Source of the DNA: Gammaproteobacteria bacterium
GTDB lineage: Bacteria; Pseudomonadota; Gammaproteobacteria; SURF-13
Reading direction: 5' to 3'
NCBI GenBank assembly: GCA_030680605.1
Contig: JAUXUQ010000002.1
Location: 321,536-385,535 of the forward strand
DNA length: 64,000 nucleotides
Part shown: piece by piece, positions 47,703 to 56,316 of the stretch
Layout of the letters: every line of letters begins with the position of its first letter
Numbering within the stretch: the stretch's first letter is position 1
Made by a program: the position numbers and the translations under genes
Notes under the pieces: model-generated
Told to the model about the DNA's origin: nothing
The model's input: only the letters and a program-made list of their open reading frames with translations
Databases searched by the model: none

Positions 47703-50414
47703 TCACATGTGCTCAACACGCAAGCGCCGCAGCACGGCCTTTTCCGCTTCAACCGCGAGGAACTTGCCCAGTCCCAGCGCCAGGATGATCAGCCAGGACG
47801 TGGTGTCCAGTGCTGCGGTGTGGAACACCTGCTGCATCGGCGGCGTGTAGGTGAACAGGAGCTGGAACGCGATCAACAGCACGCTCATCCAGAAGGCCAC
47901 CGGGTTGGCGGTGAGGATGTCCCGGGTGAAGGCCGTGGCGGTGAAGTGGCGCACATTGAACAGATATACCAGTTCGCCGACCACCAGCATGTTTACCGCT
48001 GCCGTGCGTGCCACCTCCAGGCTGCTGCCGCGTGCCAGTTCCCATTCGAACACGGTGAAGGTCACCGCGATCATCAGCAGGCTCACATAGGCGATACGTG
48101 CTGCCAGCAGACGTGTGATCAAGGGTTCCGAGGGGCGGCGCGGCGGACGGCGCATGACGCCCGGCTCGCCTGGCTCGAAGGCCAGCGCCAGCGCCAGTGT
48201 CACCGCCGTGACCATGTTCACCCACAGAATCTGGCCCGCGGTGACCGGCAGCGCCAGACCGGCGAACACCGCCAGCAGGATCACGCCCGCCTGCCCGCCG
48301 TTGGTGGGCAGGATGAAGAGCAGCGATTTCTTGATATTGTCGAACACCACGCGGCCCTCGCGCACGGCGCGCGCGATGGTGGCGAAATTGTCATCGGTGA
48401 GCACCAGATCGGCGGCCTCGCGCGCGGCATCGGTGCCCTTGTGTCCCATGGCCACGCCGATGTCGGCGGCCTTGAGCGCCGGGGCATCGTTGACGCCGTC
48501 ACCGGTCATGGCGACCAGTTCGCCCTGGGCTTGCAGGGCGGCCACCAGACGCAGCTTGTGCTCAGGGCTGGCGCGGGCGAACACGTCGGTCTCGAGGGCG
48601 CAGCGCCGCAGCGCCGCGTCGTCCAGCGCCGCCACGGCATCGCCGGCGAGCGCTCGATCCGCGTTCAGGCCCAGTTGCCGGCCGATGGCCGCTGCGGTGA
48701 CGGCGTGATCACCGGTAATCATCTTCACGCGCAGCCCGGCGCGCTGGCATTCAGCCACTGCTGCGATGGCTTCCTCGCGCGGCGGATCGATGAGGCCGGT
48801 CAGCCCCAGCAAGGTGAAGCGCCGGGTGATATCGGCCATCGACAGCGCCGTGGTGCCGGCAGGCATATCGCAGTATGCCAACGCCAGCACACGCTGTCCG
48901 GCGGCGGCGGCGTCTTCCATGCGCGCTTCCCAGGCGGCGCGATCGAGCGGCTGGCCGCTGCCGTCCTGAAGACACAAATCGAGTACGCGCTCGGGCGCTC
49001 CTTTGAGCAGCACGAAGGTGTGACCCGCATGGTCGTGATGCAGCGTGGCCATGAATCGGTGCTCCGACTCGAAAGGAATCTCGTCGACCCGTGGCGTGGC
49101 GGCGGAAGCTGCCAGGGGCTCCAGCCCGGCCTTGCGGGCCAGCGTCAGCAGAGCCCCTTCGGTGGGATCGCCCACCAGATGCCAGCCGCTTTCCGCCACG
49201 TGCTTGAGGTGCGCGTCGTTGCACAGCAGGGCGCAGCGCGCCAGCCCTTGTAATGCGTCATCCTGCGCGGCGTCCGTGGCCAGGCCATCGGAGTGAAAGC
49301 CGCCTTCGGGTGCATAGCCGGTGCCGCTCACTTCCAGGGTGCGGGTGGGTAGCATGACCCGCACGGCGGTCATCTCGTTCCTGGTCAGGGTGCCGGTCTT
49401 GTCCGAACAGATTACTGTGACCGAGCCGAGGGTTTCGACGGCCGGCAGACGTCGCACGATGGCGTGGTTGTGGGCCATGACCCGGGTGCCGATGGCCAGC
49501 ACGATGGTGACGATCGCCGGCAAGCCCTCCGGGATGGCCGCCACCGCCAGCCCCACCACCGCCAGAAAGATTTCCAGCAGTGGCATCTCACGCACGAAAT
49601 GCCCATAGAGAAACGTAAGCAACCCCACTGCCAGAATGAACAGCGTGATCTGGCGGGCGAACTGGTCGAGGCGGCGGGTGAGCGGCGTGGCCAGCGTCCG
49701 CACCTCGCCGACCAGCGTACCGATACGGCCGATCTCGGTCGCCTGCCCGGTGCCAACCACCAGGCCATGGGCCTGGCCAAAACTGGTCACCGTGCCGGAG
49801 TAGGCCATGCAGGCGCGATCCCCGATAGACGAATCGTTGGCGACCGGTTCCGTACTCTTGTCTACCGGTACTGATTCACCGGTGAGTGCGGCCTCGTTGA
49901 CACGCAGGTTTTTCACGCGCACCAGGCGCAGGTCGGCTGGCACCCGGACGCCGGATTCCAGCAGCACGATATCGCCCGGCACCAGCAGGGCGGCGTCGAT
50001 CTGGTGCCGCTCACCCTCGCGCAGCACCGTGGCGTGGCGGGCGAGCATGGCGCCTACTGCTTCCAGCGCCTTTTCCGCCTTGCCTTCCTGAACAAAACCG
50101 ATGACGGCGTTAATGAGTACCACGCCGAAAATCACGCCCGCATCGACATAGTCTTTGAGCGCGAAGGTGATGGTGCCGGCAACCAGCAGTACATAGATCA
50201 AGGGGTTGTGGAACTGCAAAACAAAACGCAGCCAGGGTCCGCGTCGCTTTGGCGCAGGCAGGCTGTTGTGGCCGTATTGGGCGAGCCGCCGGGCGGCCTC
50301 CTGCCAGCCGAGACCGGTGCTGGCTTGGGTAGACAGGGCCAACAGGGCCTCGGCCAAGGGCTGGGAGTGCCAGACAGGTGCATGCGCGGGCGCTGGGGGC
50401 TGCACTGGGGTCAT
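47703..50414 (-). CDS. Type II cation-transporting P-type ATPase
   Basis: A 903-residue P-type ATPase. It has an N-terminal cation-ATPase domain (GWQEAARRLAQYGHNSLPAP), the actuator TGES in NEAALTGESVPVDKS, the transmembrane ion site VAAIPEGLPAIVTIVLAIG, the phosphorylated Asp in CSDKTGTLTRNE (D338) and the hinge MTGDGVNDAPALKAADIGVA. A C-terminal cation-ATPase domain with four helices ends the protein. PEGLP indicates a type II pump of the Ca2+ or Na+ kind; the ion is not certain. GGAG precedes the ATG. No heavy-metal CPC motif is present. Confidence 0.9.
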   Translation of the reverse strand: MTPVQPPAPAHAPVWHSQPLAEALLALSTQASTGLGWQEAARRLAQYGHNSLPAPKRRGPWLRFVLQFHNPLIYVLLVAGTITFALKDYVDAGVIFGVVLINAVIGFVQEGKAEKALEAVGAMLARHATVLREGERHQIDAALLVPGDIVLLESGVRVPADLRLVRVKNLRVNEAALTGESVPVDKSTEPVANDSSIGDRACMAYSGTVTSFGQAHGLVVGTGQATEIGRIGTLVGEVRTLATPLTRRLDQFARQITLFILAVGLLTFLYGHFVREMPLLEIFLAVVGLAVAAIPEGLPAIVTIVLAIGTRVMAHNHAIVRRLPAVETLGSVTVICSDKTGTLTRNEMTAVRVMLPTRTLEVSGTGYAPEGGFHSDGLATDAAQDDALQGLARCALLCNDAHLKHVAESGWHLVGDPTEGALLTLARKAGLEPLAASAATPRVDEIPFESEHRFMATLHHDHAGHTFVLLKGAPERVLDLCLQDGSGQPLDRAAWEARMEDAAAAGQRVLALAYCDMPAGTTALSMADITRRFTLLGLTGLIDPPREEAIAAVAECQRAGLRVKMITGDHAVTAAAIGRQLGLNADRALAGDAVAALDDAALRRCALETDVFARASPEHKLRLVAALQAQGELVAMTGDGVNDAPALKAADIGVAMGHKGTDAAREAADLVLTDDNFATIARAVREGRVVFDNIKKSLLFILPTNGGQAGVILLAVFAGLALPVTAGQILWVNMVTAVTLALALAFEPGEPGVMRRPPRRPSEPLITRLLAARIAYVSLLMIAVTFTVFEWELARGSSLEVARTAAVNMLVVGELVYLFNVRHFTATAFTRDILTANPVAFWMSVLLIAFQLLFTYTPPMQQVFHTAALDTTSWLIILALGLGKFLAVEAEKAVLRRLRVEHM

Positions 50415-50687
50415 TTCAGAAACTCCGCTGCACAGTAATCAGGCCCGTACGGCGATCAGGCCAGCCGTGCCGCCATGATGATCGGTTATGTTCAGACCAT
50501 GACAGATATAGGCAAAATCATCAAGCGTGTAATACCGAATGCGGGCCTGTCGGCCAGGCCATCTGGAGATTGCGGCAGCGTAGCTGGCCGGGAGGCTGGG
50601 CCGCGACTGCGATTACTTGCTAGAATAGATTACCCGCCGACATGAAGCCGGGTTCCAGCGGCCGAGCCCGGCCATTCACCCGTCACC
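50415..50687. other. Intergenic sequence before tRNA-Arg
   Basis: The 273 bases between the P-type ATPase start and tRNA-Arg contain no convincing gene. An AT-rich patch near 50620-50633 may hold the tRNA promoter, but no clean -35/-10 pair was found. No direct repeat of the tRNA 3' end is seen here. Confidence 0.4.
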
Positions 50688-50761
50688 GCCCCGGTAGCTC
50701 AGCTGGATAGAGCATCCCCCTCCTAAGGGGAAGGTCAGACGTTCAAATCGTCTCCGGGGCA
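50688..50761 (+). tRNA. tRNA-Arg (anticodon CCT)
   Basis: The acceptor GCCCCGG pairs perfectly with CCGGGGC. The D arm is GCTCAGCTGGATAGAGC. The anticodon stem TCCCC/GGGGA holds loop CTCCTAA, so the anticodon is CCT, reading AGG. The T arm is AGACGTTCAAATCGTCT. The discriminator A is at 50761; CCA is not encoded. The DUF938 gene starts 11 bases after it. Confidence 0.95.
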
Positions 50762-50772
50762 CTTTACTTGAC

Positions 50773-51366
50773 ATGAAACCCTATTCGCCATCGTGTGACG
50801 AGAACAGGCAGCCCATTCTTGCCGTGTTGCGCGAGGTGTTCACCGCGGCAGGTCATGTGCTGGAAATCGGCAGCGGTACCGGGCAGCACGCGGTGTTTTT
50901 CGCAGACCGGTTGCCGCATCTTGTCTGGCAGGCGAGCGATAGGGCAGAGCATCTGGCCGGGATGCGCCTGTGGCTGGAGGAAGCGGCGCTGCACAACACA
51001 CCGGTGCCGCTGGAACTCGATGTGGCGAGTGCGCACTGGCCCGCCATGGAAACGGATGCCGTTTTCAGCGCCAACACGGCGCACATCATGGCATGGCCGC
51101 AGGTGGAGCGGATGTTCGCGGGCATCGGCACGATCTTGAAACCGGGTGGAGTGTTCGCTTTGTACGGCCCGTTCAACTACAACGGTAATTATACCAGCGA
51201 GAGCAATACGCGCTTCGATCAGTGGCTCAAGGCACGTGATCCGTTAAGCGGTGTGCGTGATTTTGAGATGCTGAATATGCTGGCGCAAAGGCAGAGGCTG
51301 CAACTGTTCAGGGATTACCCAATGCCGGCAAACAACCGTACCCTGGTGTGGCGCAAGGAGGGTTGA
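50773..51366 (+). CDS. DUF938 SAM-dependent methyltransferase
   Basis: A 197-residue protein of the DUF938 family. It begins MKPYSPSCDENRQPILAVLR and has VLEIGSGTGQHAVFFADRLP as the SAM motif, TDAVFSANTAHIMAWPQVER, GGVFALYGPFNYNGNYTSES and a final NRTLVWRKEG. The substrate is unknown. The gene begins right after tRNA-Arg, and its stop is immediately adjacent to the stop of the convergent metR (51366/51367). Confidence 0.88.
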   Translation: MKPYSPSCDENRQPILAVLREVFTAAGHVLEIGSGTGQHAVFFADRLPHLVWQASDRAEHLAGMRLWLEEAALHNTPVPLELDVASAHWPAMETDAVFSANTAHIMAWPQVERMFAGIGTILKPGGVFALYGPFNYNGNYTSESNTRFDQWLKARDPLSGVRDFEMLNMLAQRQRLQLFRDYPMPANNRTLVWRKEG

Positions 51367-52281
51367 TCACCGCGCCTGTTGTATGCCGTTCAGCGTGCGA
51401 AACGAGACCTCGCGTGCTGTATCAATGAAGCCCTGCATATAAGGCATGCTCTTTTGCCCGCTACGCAGGGCACAGTACAACGTACCCCACAAGCCCTGGC
51501 GGCCCAAGGGTCGGGCCGCCACATAGTGGTGTTTGAGGTAGTCTGCCGCTACCCAGTTCGGCAGAGCCGCCACGCCACGGCCGCTGGCGACGAGTTGCAC
51601 CATCATCAGTGTGAGTTCGGTAGTACGTTGTGCGGCAGGTTTGATGCCGGCTGGATGCAGGAAGCGTTTGAAAATATCGAGCCGCTGCCGTGGCACGGGA
51701 TAGGTAATGAGAGTCTCGCCCGCCAGGTCACTTGGCCTGATCCATGCGCGGCTAATCAGGGGGTGGTCGGGTGCCATCACCAGCAGGGCCTGGTAGTGGA
51801 ACAGGGGGGTAAAGCTGACGCCGGTGGTTTTCTTGACGTCGGATGTGATCACGAGATCCACATCTCCCCGCGCGAGTGCAGGCAGGGAATCGAAGTTGAA
51901 GCCGGCGGAAAGGTCGATTTCAACCGCCGGCCATTGTTCGCGGAAGGCATTGATGCCGGGCATCAGCCACTCGAAGCAACTGTGGCACTCGATGGCGATG
52001 TTGAGCCGGCCCGTATTGCCATGGGTGAGGGCAGTAATGTCATGCTCGGCCTGGCGGACTTCGCCCAGTACCCGGCTGGCCAGATGCAACAGACGTTCGC
52101 CGGCAGGGGTAAACCTGAGTGGGCGGCTTTTACGCAGGAAGATAGGGCCGTAATGGGTTTCCATGACCTTGAGCTGATGCGACAGGGCCGACGGGGTGAG
52201 GTGCAGGCGCTCGGCGGTGACAGACAGCGTGCCACACTCGTTGAGCAGTACAAGGGCACGCAGGTGTCGCAATTCCAGCAT
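51367..52281 (-). CDS. metR: LysR-type regulator MetR
   Basis: A 304-residue LysR-family regulator. The winged helix is LRHLRALVLLNECGTLSVTA followed by HLTPSALSHQLKVMETHYG; the effector domain contains IAIECHSCFEWLMPGINAF, characteristic of MetR, then DLVITSDVKKTTGVSF and LVASGRGVAALPNWVAADY. MetR uses homocysteine as co-effector to activate metE and other methionine genes. The ATG at 52281 (MLELRHL) matches the E. coli start; an ATG 12 bases upstream is possible. It is divergent from metE. Confidence 0.92.
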   Translation of the reverse strand: MLELRHLRALVLLNECGTLSVTAERLHLTPSALSHQLKVMETHYGPIFLRKSRPLRFTPAGERLLHLASRVLGEVRQAEHDITALTHGNTGRLNIAIECHSCFEWLMPGINAFREQWPAVEIDLSAGFNFDSLPALARGDVDLVITSDVKKTTGVSFTPLFHYQALLVMAPDHPLISRAWIRPSDLAGETLITYPVPRQRLDIFKRFLHPAGIKPAAQRTTELTLMMVQLVASGRGVAALPNWVAADYLKHHYVAARPLGRQGLWGTLYCALRSGQKSMPYMQGFIDTAREVSFRTLNGIQQAR

Positions 52282-52314
52282 GGCACTTATCATAAATTAT
52301 TTTCAATGTTGATT

Positions 52315-52327
52315 TGAGAATATTTAA
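52315..52327. promoter_or_regulatory. Candidate MetR operator in the metR-metE gap
   Basis: TGAG-AATAT-TTAA matches the MetR consensus TGAA-N5-TTCA at 6 of 8 fixed positions and lies in the AT-rich 120-bp gap between metR and metE. A second, reversed half-site pattern TTCA-N4-TGAA lies at about 52333-52344. Divergent regulation by MetR is expected from the gene order. Confidence 0.4.
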
Positions 52328-52401
52328 ATTTATTCATATGTGAAGTAGCGCTACACTAGCGTTATCCAAATAGGCAGGTTAGAGAATTCAAGGAGCAGTC
52401 A

Positions 52402-54750
52402 ATGAGTATTGCGCACAACCTGGGGTTTCCCCGTATCGGCGCCCGGCGCGAGATGAAGCGTGCCGTGGAGAGTTATTGGAAGGGCGACCTGGATGAGACC
52501 GGCCTGCGGGCGACAGGTCGCGAACTGCGCGCGCGGCATTGGCGGTTACAGGTCGATGCCGGGCTGGATCTGGTGCCGGTGGGAGATTTCACCTGGTATG
52601 ACCATGTGCTCGACATGTCGGTACTGCTGGGCGTGGTGCCGCAGCGTTTCGGCGACGTACATGGAAGTACTAGTGTCGCGGGAGGCAGGATGCCGGGAGC
52701 GACCGCGGTGACAGGCGAGGTGGACCTCAAGACCTATTTTCGCATGGCGCGCGGCCGCGCACCGGGTGACAAGGCCGGCAGTGCCGACACCTACGCCTGT
52801 GAAATGACCAAGTGGTTTGACACCAATTACCATTATATTGTCCCTGAATTCAGCGCCGACCAGGCGTTTCGCCTGGCCTCCAGCAAGCTGTTTGACGAAC
52901 TGGCCGAGGCCAAGGCGCAGGGCCTATGCGCCAAGCCCGTGCTGGTGGGCCCACTGACCTATCTCTGGCTGGGCAAGACCAGGGGCGCGGCGTTTGACAA
53001 GCTTGCCCTGCTAGACAAGTTGCTGCCGGTCTATGGCGAGATTCTCGCCCGCCTTAAATCCGAGGGAGTGGAGTGGGTGCAGATTGACGAGCCGATTCTG
53101 GTGCTTGATCTGCCGCAAGAGTGGAAAGATGCCTTTGGCGTGGCCTACCAGCAGCTTCAGGGGAGTGGGGTCAAGTTGCTGCTGGCGACATACTTCGGTG
53201 CGCTGGCCGACAATACCGGTGTTGCCTGTGGCTTGCCGGTGGACGGACTGCATATTGATCTGGTGCGTGCTCCGCAGCAGCTTGGCGCGGTGTTAAATCA
53301 GCTCCCTGACTCCAAGATACTGTCACTCGGTGTGGTAGACGGGCGCAACATCTGGCGCACGGACATTGAAAAGGTGCTGGTCATGCTGGAGGGCGTGAAG
53401 GAGCGCTTGGGCGATCGGCTGTGGATTGCGCCGTCATGCTCGCTGCTGCACACCCCGGTGGATCTGGCGCTGGAAACCAAGCTGGATGAGGAGTTCAAGT
53501 CATGGCTGGCCTACGCTACCCAGAAAGTCGCCGAGGTGGTGGCCGTGCGTGATGGCGTTGATCACGGGCGCTCAGGCATAGGTACGCTGCTGGACGCGAG
53601 CCGGGCTGCCGTGCAATCACGTGCCACCTCCAAGCGTATTCACCGGCCTGCGGTGAAGGAGCGCGTTGCGGAGCTCGCCACGAATGCAGACCAGCGCCAT
53701 GCAGTCTACGCTGAGCGTGCGCGTCAGCAACGCGAAAAGCTGAAGTTGCCGCTGCTGCCGACCACGACCATCGGTTCATTTCCGCAGACCCAGGCAATTC
53801 GCATCGCGCGCCGTGACTTCAAGGCCGGGCGTATCGGTGAAGCCGAGTATAACGAACGCATGCGGCAGGAGATCGCGCTTGCGGTGCGCAAGCAGGAGGA
53901 GATCGGGCTTGACGTTTTGGTGCATGGCGAGGCCGAGCGTAATGACATGGTGGAGTATTTCGGCGAATTGCTCGACGGCTATGCCTTCAGCGAAAACGGC
54001 TGGGTGCAGAGCTACGGCTCGCGTTGCGTGAAACCGCCCATCATCTTCGGTGACGTGTCGCGCCCGCAGCCCATGACGGTGGAATGGACGACCTACGCGC
54101 AGTCGCTGACCGCGAAACCGATGAAGGGCATGCTGTCCGGGCCCATCACCATGCTGCAATGGTCATTCGTGCGTGACGACCAGCCGCGCAGTGCGACAGC
54201 ATTGCAAATCGCCTTTGCCCTGCGCGACGAAGTGCTGGATCTGGAAAAGGCCGGCATCAAGGTGGTGCAGATCGACGAACCCGCGCTGCGCGAAGGCTTG
54301 CCCTTGCGCCATGCCGACTGGGCGGAGTACCTGCGCTGGGCCGCGCACGCATTTCGCGTGACGGCGGGTGCGGTGCGGGACGACACGCAGATCCATACCC
54401 ATATGTGCTATGCGGAATTCAATGACATCATCGACTCCATTGCCGCGCTGGATGCCGACGTGATCACCATCGAAACCTCGCGCTCCGATATGGAACTGCT
54501 CGATGCCTTTGTGAATTTCTCTTATCCCAACGAGATCGGCCCCGGTGTGTACGATATCCACTCGCCACGCGTGCCGACCAGTGACGAGATCGTGCGGCTG
54601 ATGGAAAAGGCCGCCAGGGTAGTGCCGGCAGACCGCTTGTGGATCAACCCCGACTGCGGCCTGAAGACCCGCGACTGGCCGGAAGTGGAGACGGCGCTGG
54701 CCAACATGGTGTCGGCCGCGAAGACCCTGCGCGACCGTTTGGCAGGATAG
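52402..54750 (+). CDS. metE: Cobalamin-independent methionine synthase MetE
   Basis: A 782-residue cytoplasmic zinc enzyme. It transfers the methyl group of 5-methyltetrahydropteroyl-triglutamate to homocysteine. The N-terminal barrel starts [20 protein letters not shown]; the C-terminal catalytic barrel has [38 protein letters not shown], and zinc ligands H667 and C669 ([10 protein letters not shown]), E691 (TIETSRSD) and C752 ([11 protein letters not shown]). AAGGAG precedes the ATG. Because this enzyme needs no B12, MetR control is expected. Confidence 0.96.
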   Translation: MSIAHNLGFPRIGARREMKRAVESYWKGDLDETGLRATGRELRARHWRLQVDAGLDLVPVGDFTWYDHVLDMSVLLGVVPQRFGDVHGSTSVAGGRMPGATAVTGEVDLKTYFRMARGRAPGDKAGSADTYACEMTKWFDTNYHYIVPEFSADQAFRLASSKLFDELAEAKAQGLCAKPVLVGPLTYLWLGKTRGAAFDKLALLDKLLPVYGEILARLKSEGVEWVQIDEPILVLDLPQEWKDAFGVAYQQLQGSGVKLLLATYFGALADNTGVACGLPVDGLHIDLVRAPQQLGAVLNQLPDSKILSLGVVDGRNIWRTDIEKVLVMLEGVKERLGDRLWIAPSCSLLHTPVDLALETKLDEEFKSWLAYATQKVAEVVAVRDGVDHGRSGIGTLLDASRAAVQSRATSKRIHRPAVKERVAELATNADQRHAVYAERARQQREKLKLPLLPTTTIGSFPQTQAIRIARRDFKAGRIGEAEYNERMRQEIALAVRKQEEIGLDVLVHGEAERNDMVEYFGELLDGYAFSENGWVQSYGSRCVKPPIIFGDVSRPQPMTVEWTTYAQSLTAKPMKGMLSGPITMLQWSFVRDDQPRSATALQIAFALRDEVLDLEKAGIKVVQIDEPALREGLPLRHADWAEYLRWAAHAFRVTAGAVRDDTQIHTHMCYAEFNDIIDSIAALDADVITIETSRSDMELLDAFVNFSYPNEIGPGVYDIHSPRVPTSDEIVRLMEKAARVVPADRLWINPDCGLKTRDWPEVETALANMVSAAKTLRDRLAG

Positions 54751-54783
54751 CCAAACGGCACCGCCGTCAGGCGGCCCGTAGGG

Positions 54784-54822
54784 TGATGCACAGGGAAGAG
54801 CGAAGCGAAGGGTACTGCATCA
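54784..54822. repeat. Small inverted repeat downstream of metE
   Basis: Seven-base arms TGATGCA (54784-54790) and TGCATCA (54816-54822) enclose a purine-rich loop (AGAGCGAAGCGAAGGG). It resembles short dispersed intergenic elements of proteobacteria; only one copy is in this window. Confidence 0.4.
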
Positions 54823-54862
54823 TGAGCGGTTGCAACACTGACAGCGAGGAAGCAGGTAGTAT

Positions 54863-54933
54863 GTAGGTCGGCTCAAGCCGTCAGGCGGAGCCGACAGGGT
54901 CGTGTCGGATCCGCTACGCTTGATTCGACCTAC
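54863..54933. repeat. Inverted-repeat element downstream of metE
   Basis: Outer arms GTAGGTCG (54863-54870) and CGACCTAC (54926-54933) enclose further paired segments (GTCGGCT with AGCCGAC). The 12-base GCCGTCAGGCGG occurs inside it and again at about 54764, just after metE. The pattern resembles dispersed GTAGGTCGG-type intergenic repeats of proteobacteria. Confidence 0.55.
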
Positions 54934-54960
54934 GGCTGCTGAGGTTTTTTATGCTCTTCA

Positions 54961-54994
54961 GGCCGTGCCGCCAAGGCGCGGCCTTTTTGTTTTT
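54961..54994 (+). terminator. Rho-independent terminator of metE
   Basis: A 9-bp stem (GGCCGTGCC with GGCGCGGCC, one T-G) and a 5-base loop at 54961-54983 are followed by TTTTTGTTTTT. It is placed between metE and the convergent HAD gene and points in the metE direction. Confidence 0.85.
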
Positions 54995-55003
54995 GCAGGC
55001 CAG

Positions 55004-55657
55004 CTAACGCAGGCTGATAGCAGGCCAGCCGTTTGCCCGCGCATGCGCGGCGAGTTGCGCGTCGGGGTCTACCGCAGTGGGGTAGGTTACGCGTTCCAGC
55101 AGCGGGATGTCGTTGTGCGAGTCGCTGTAAAACCAGCTTTCCTCCAGCGTGAGGCTGTGTTCGCGCAGCCACGCTTCAAGCCGGGTCACCTTGCCCTCAC
55201 GGAAGCACGGCACGCCTGCCACTGCGCCGGTATAGCGGCCCTGTTTCAGTTCGGGCTCGGTTGCAAGCAGGGTGTCCACGCCGAGCCGCGCGGCTATGGG
55301 GCCGGTGATGAAGCTGTTGGTGGCCGTGATGATCAGCAGGGTGTGCTTCTGGCGGCGGTGATGCTCGATCAGCGCGCATGCCCCGGGCAGAATGACGGGC
55401 TCAATTTTCTCGTGCATGAACTGCTCGCGCCAGCGCTGCAGCGTCGCCATGTCGTGCGTTGCGAGGGGGTGCAGCTGAAATGCAAGAAAGTCCAGGATGT
55501 CGAGCGTACCGGCCTGATACTCCCGGTAGTAGCGCAGGTTTTCCCGCTGGTAGTGCTCGGCATCGACAATGCCGTGTTCCACCAGAAACTCTCCCCACAG
55601 GTAGTCGCTGTCGCCTGCGAGCAAGGTATTGTCCAGATCAAAGATGGCGAGACCCAA
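55004..55657 (-). CDS. HAD-superfamily (IB, SerB-like) phosphatase
   Basis: A 217-residue HAD phosphohydrolase. Motif I is [20 protein letters not shown], motif II is [20 protein letters not shown] and motif III is [19 protein letters not shown]; a helical IB cap lies between. Proteins like this near rppH and ptsP in pseudomonads are annotated as histidinol-phosphatase-like, but the substrate is unproven. An ATG at 55684 is in frame, but AAAGGAGG (ending at 55665) lies 7 bases before the TTG at 55657, and the family sequence begins there, so I take TTG as the start. Confidence 0.87.
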   Translation of the reverse strand: MGLAIFDLDNTLLAGDSDYLWGEFLVEHGIVDAEHYQRENLRYYREYQAGTLDILDFLAFQLHPLATHDMATLQRWREQFMHEKIEPVILPGACALIEHHRRQKHTLLIITATNSFITGPIAARLGVDTLLATEPELKQGRYTGAVAGVPCFREGKVTRLEAWLREHSLTLEESWFYSDSHNDIPLLERVTYPTAVDPDAQLAAHARANGWPAISLR

Positions 55658-55805
55658 AACACTTCCTCCTTTAGTTGCGGCCATGCTACACGATATGGTT
55701 GCCGTGCGCAGGCGCCGTCGGAAAAATGCGCTGAACCCTTTTGCTAAATGTGCTATTTATGGAACAATGCAAATTGGACACGTTTTTGGTGATGCCATGC
55801 AAGCT

Positions 55806-56312
55806 ATGGATTCGGATGGCTATCGGCCCAACGTCGGGATCATTCTGACCAACCACGAGAGCAGGCTGCTGTGGGCGCGGCGTATCGGCCAGAACGCCTG
55901 GCAATTCCCGCAGGGCGGCATCCATCATGACGAAACGCCCGAGCAGGCCATGTATCGCGAGCTTGAGGAAGAGGTCGGGCTTGGCGTAGACGATGTACGC
56001 ATCATCGGCAACACGCGCGGCTGGCTGCGCTACGATCTGCCGTCTCATCTTGTGCGGCGTGAGCGTACTCCGCTCTACATAGGCCAGAAACAGATATGGT
56101 TCATGTTGCGCCTGCTGACGGAAGATACACGGGTGCGCCTCGATTTGACCCGCAAGCCGGAATTTGACCACTGGCGCTGGGTGGATTACTGGGCGCCTTT
56201 GACGGAAGTGATACAGTTCAAGCGCGAAGTCTATACCCAGGCGCTGCGCGAACTGGAACCGCTTTTACTGCAGGAGCCCAACACCCTCCAACCCGTCTCC
56301 ACGCAACGGTAG
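55806..56312 (+). CDS. rppH: RNA 5'-pyrophosphohydrolase RppH (NudH)
   Basis: A 168-residue Nudix hydrolase that converts 5'-triphosphate mRNA ends to monophosphate and triggers RNase E decay. The start [19 protein letters not shown] is the RppH N-terminus, and the Nudix box is [20 protein letters not shown] followed by VGL. KRE near the end is conserved. The ATG at 55806 is chosen from family length; the open frame upstream has no family similarity. It is followed by ptsP after 4 bases, a typical pairing. Confidence 0.94.
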   Translation: MDSDGYRPNVGIILTNHESRLLWARRIGQNAWQFPQGGIHHDETPEQAMYRELEEEVGLGVDDVRIIGNTRGWLRYDLPSHLVRRERTPLYIGQKQIWFMLRLLTEDTRVRLDLTRKPEFDHWRWVDYWAPLTEVIQFKREVYTQALRELEPLLLQEPNTLQPVSTQR

Positions 56313-56316
56313 CGCC

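Noticed and set aside
47709-49253. 514-residue plus-strand frame
   Set aside because: It is antisense to the P-type ATPase, Gln/His/Arg-rich and without recognisable motifs.
47703-50414. Copper or heavy-metal P1B ATPase
   Set aside because: The transmembrane motif is PEGLP, not CPC/CPH, and no heavy-metal-associated domain is present.
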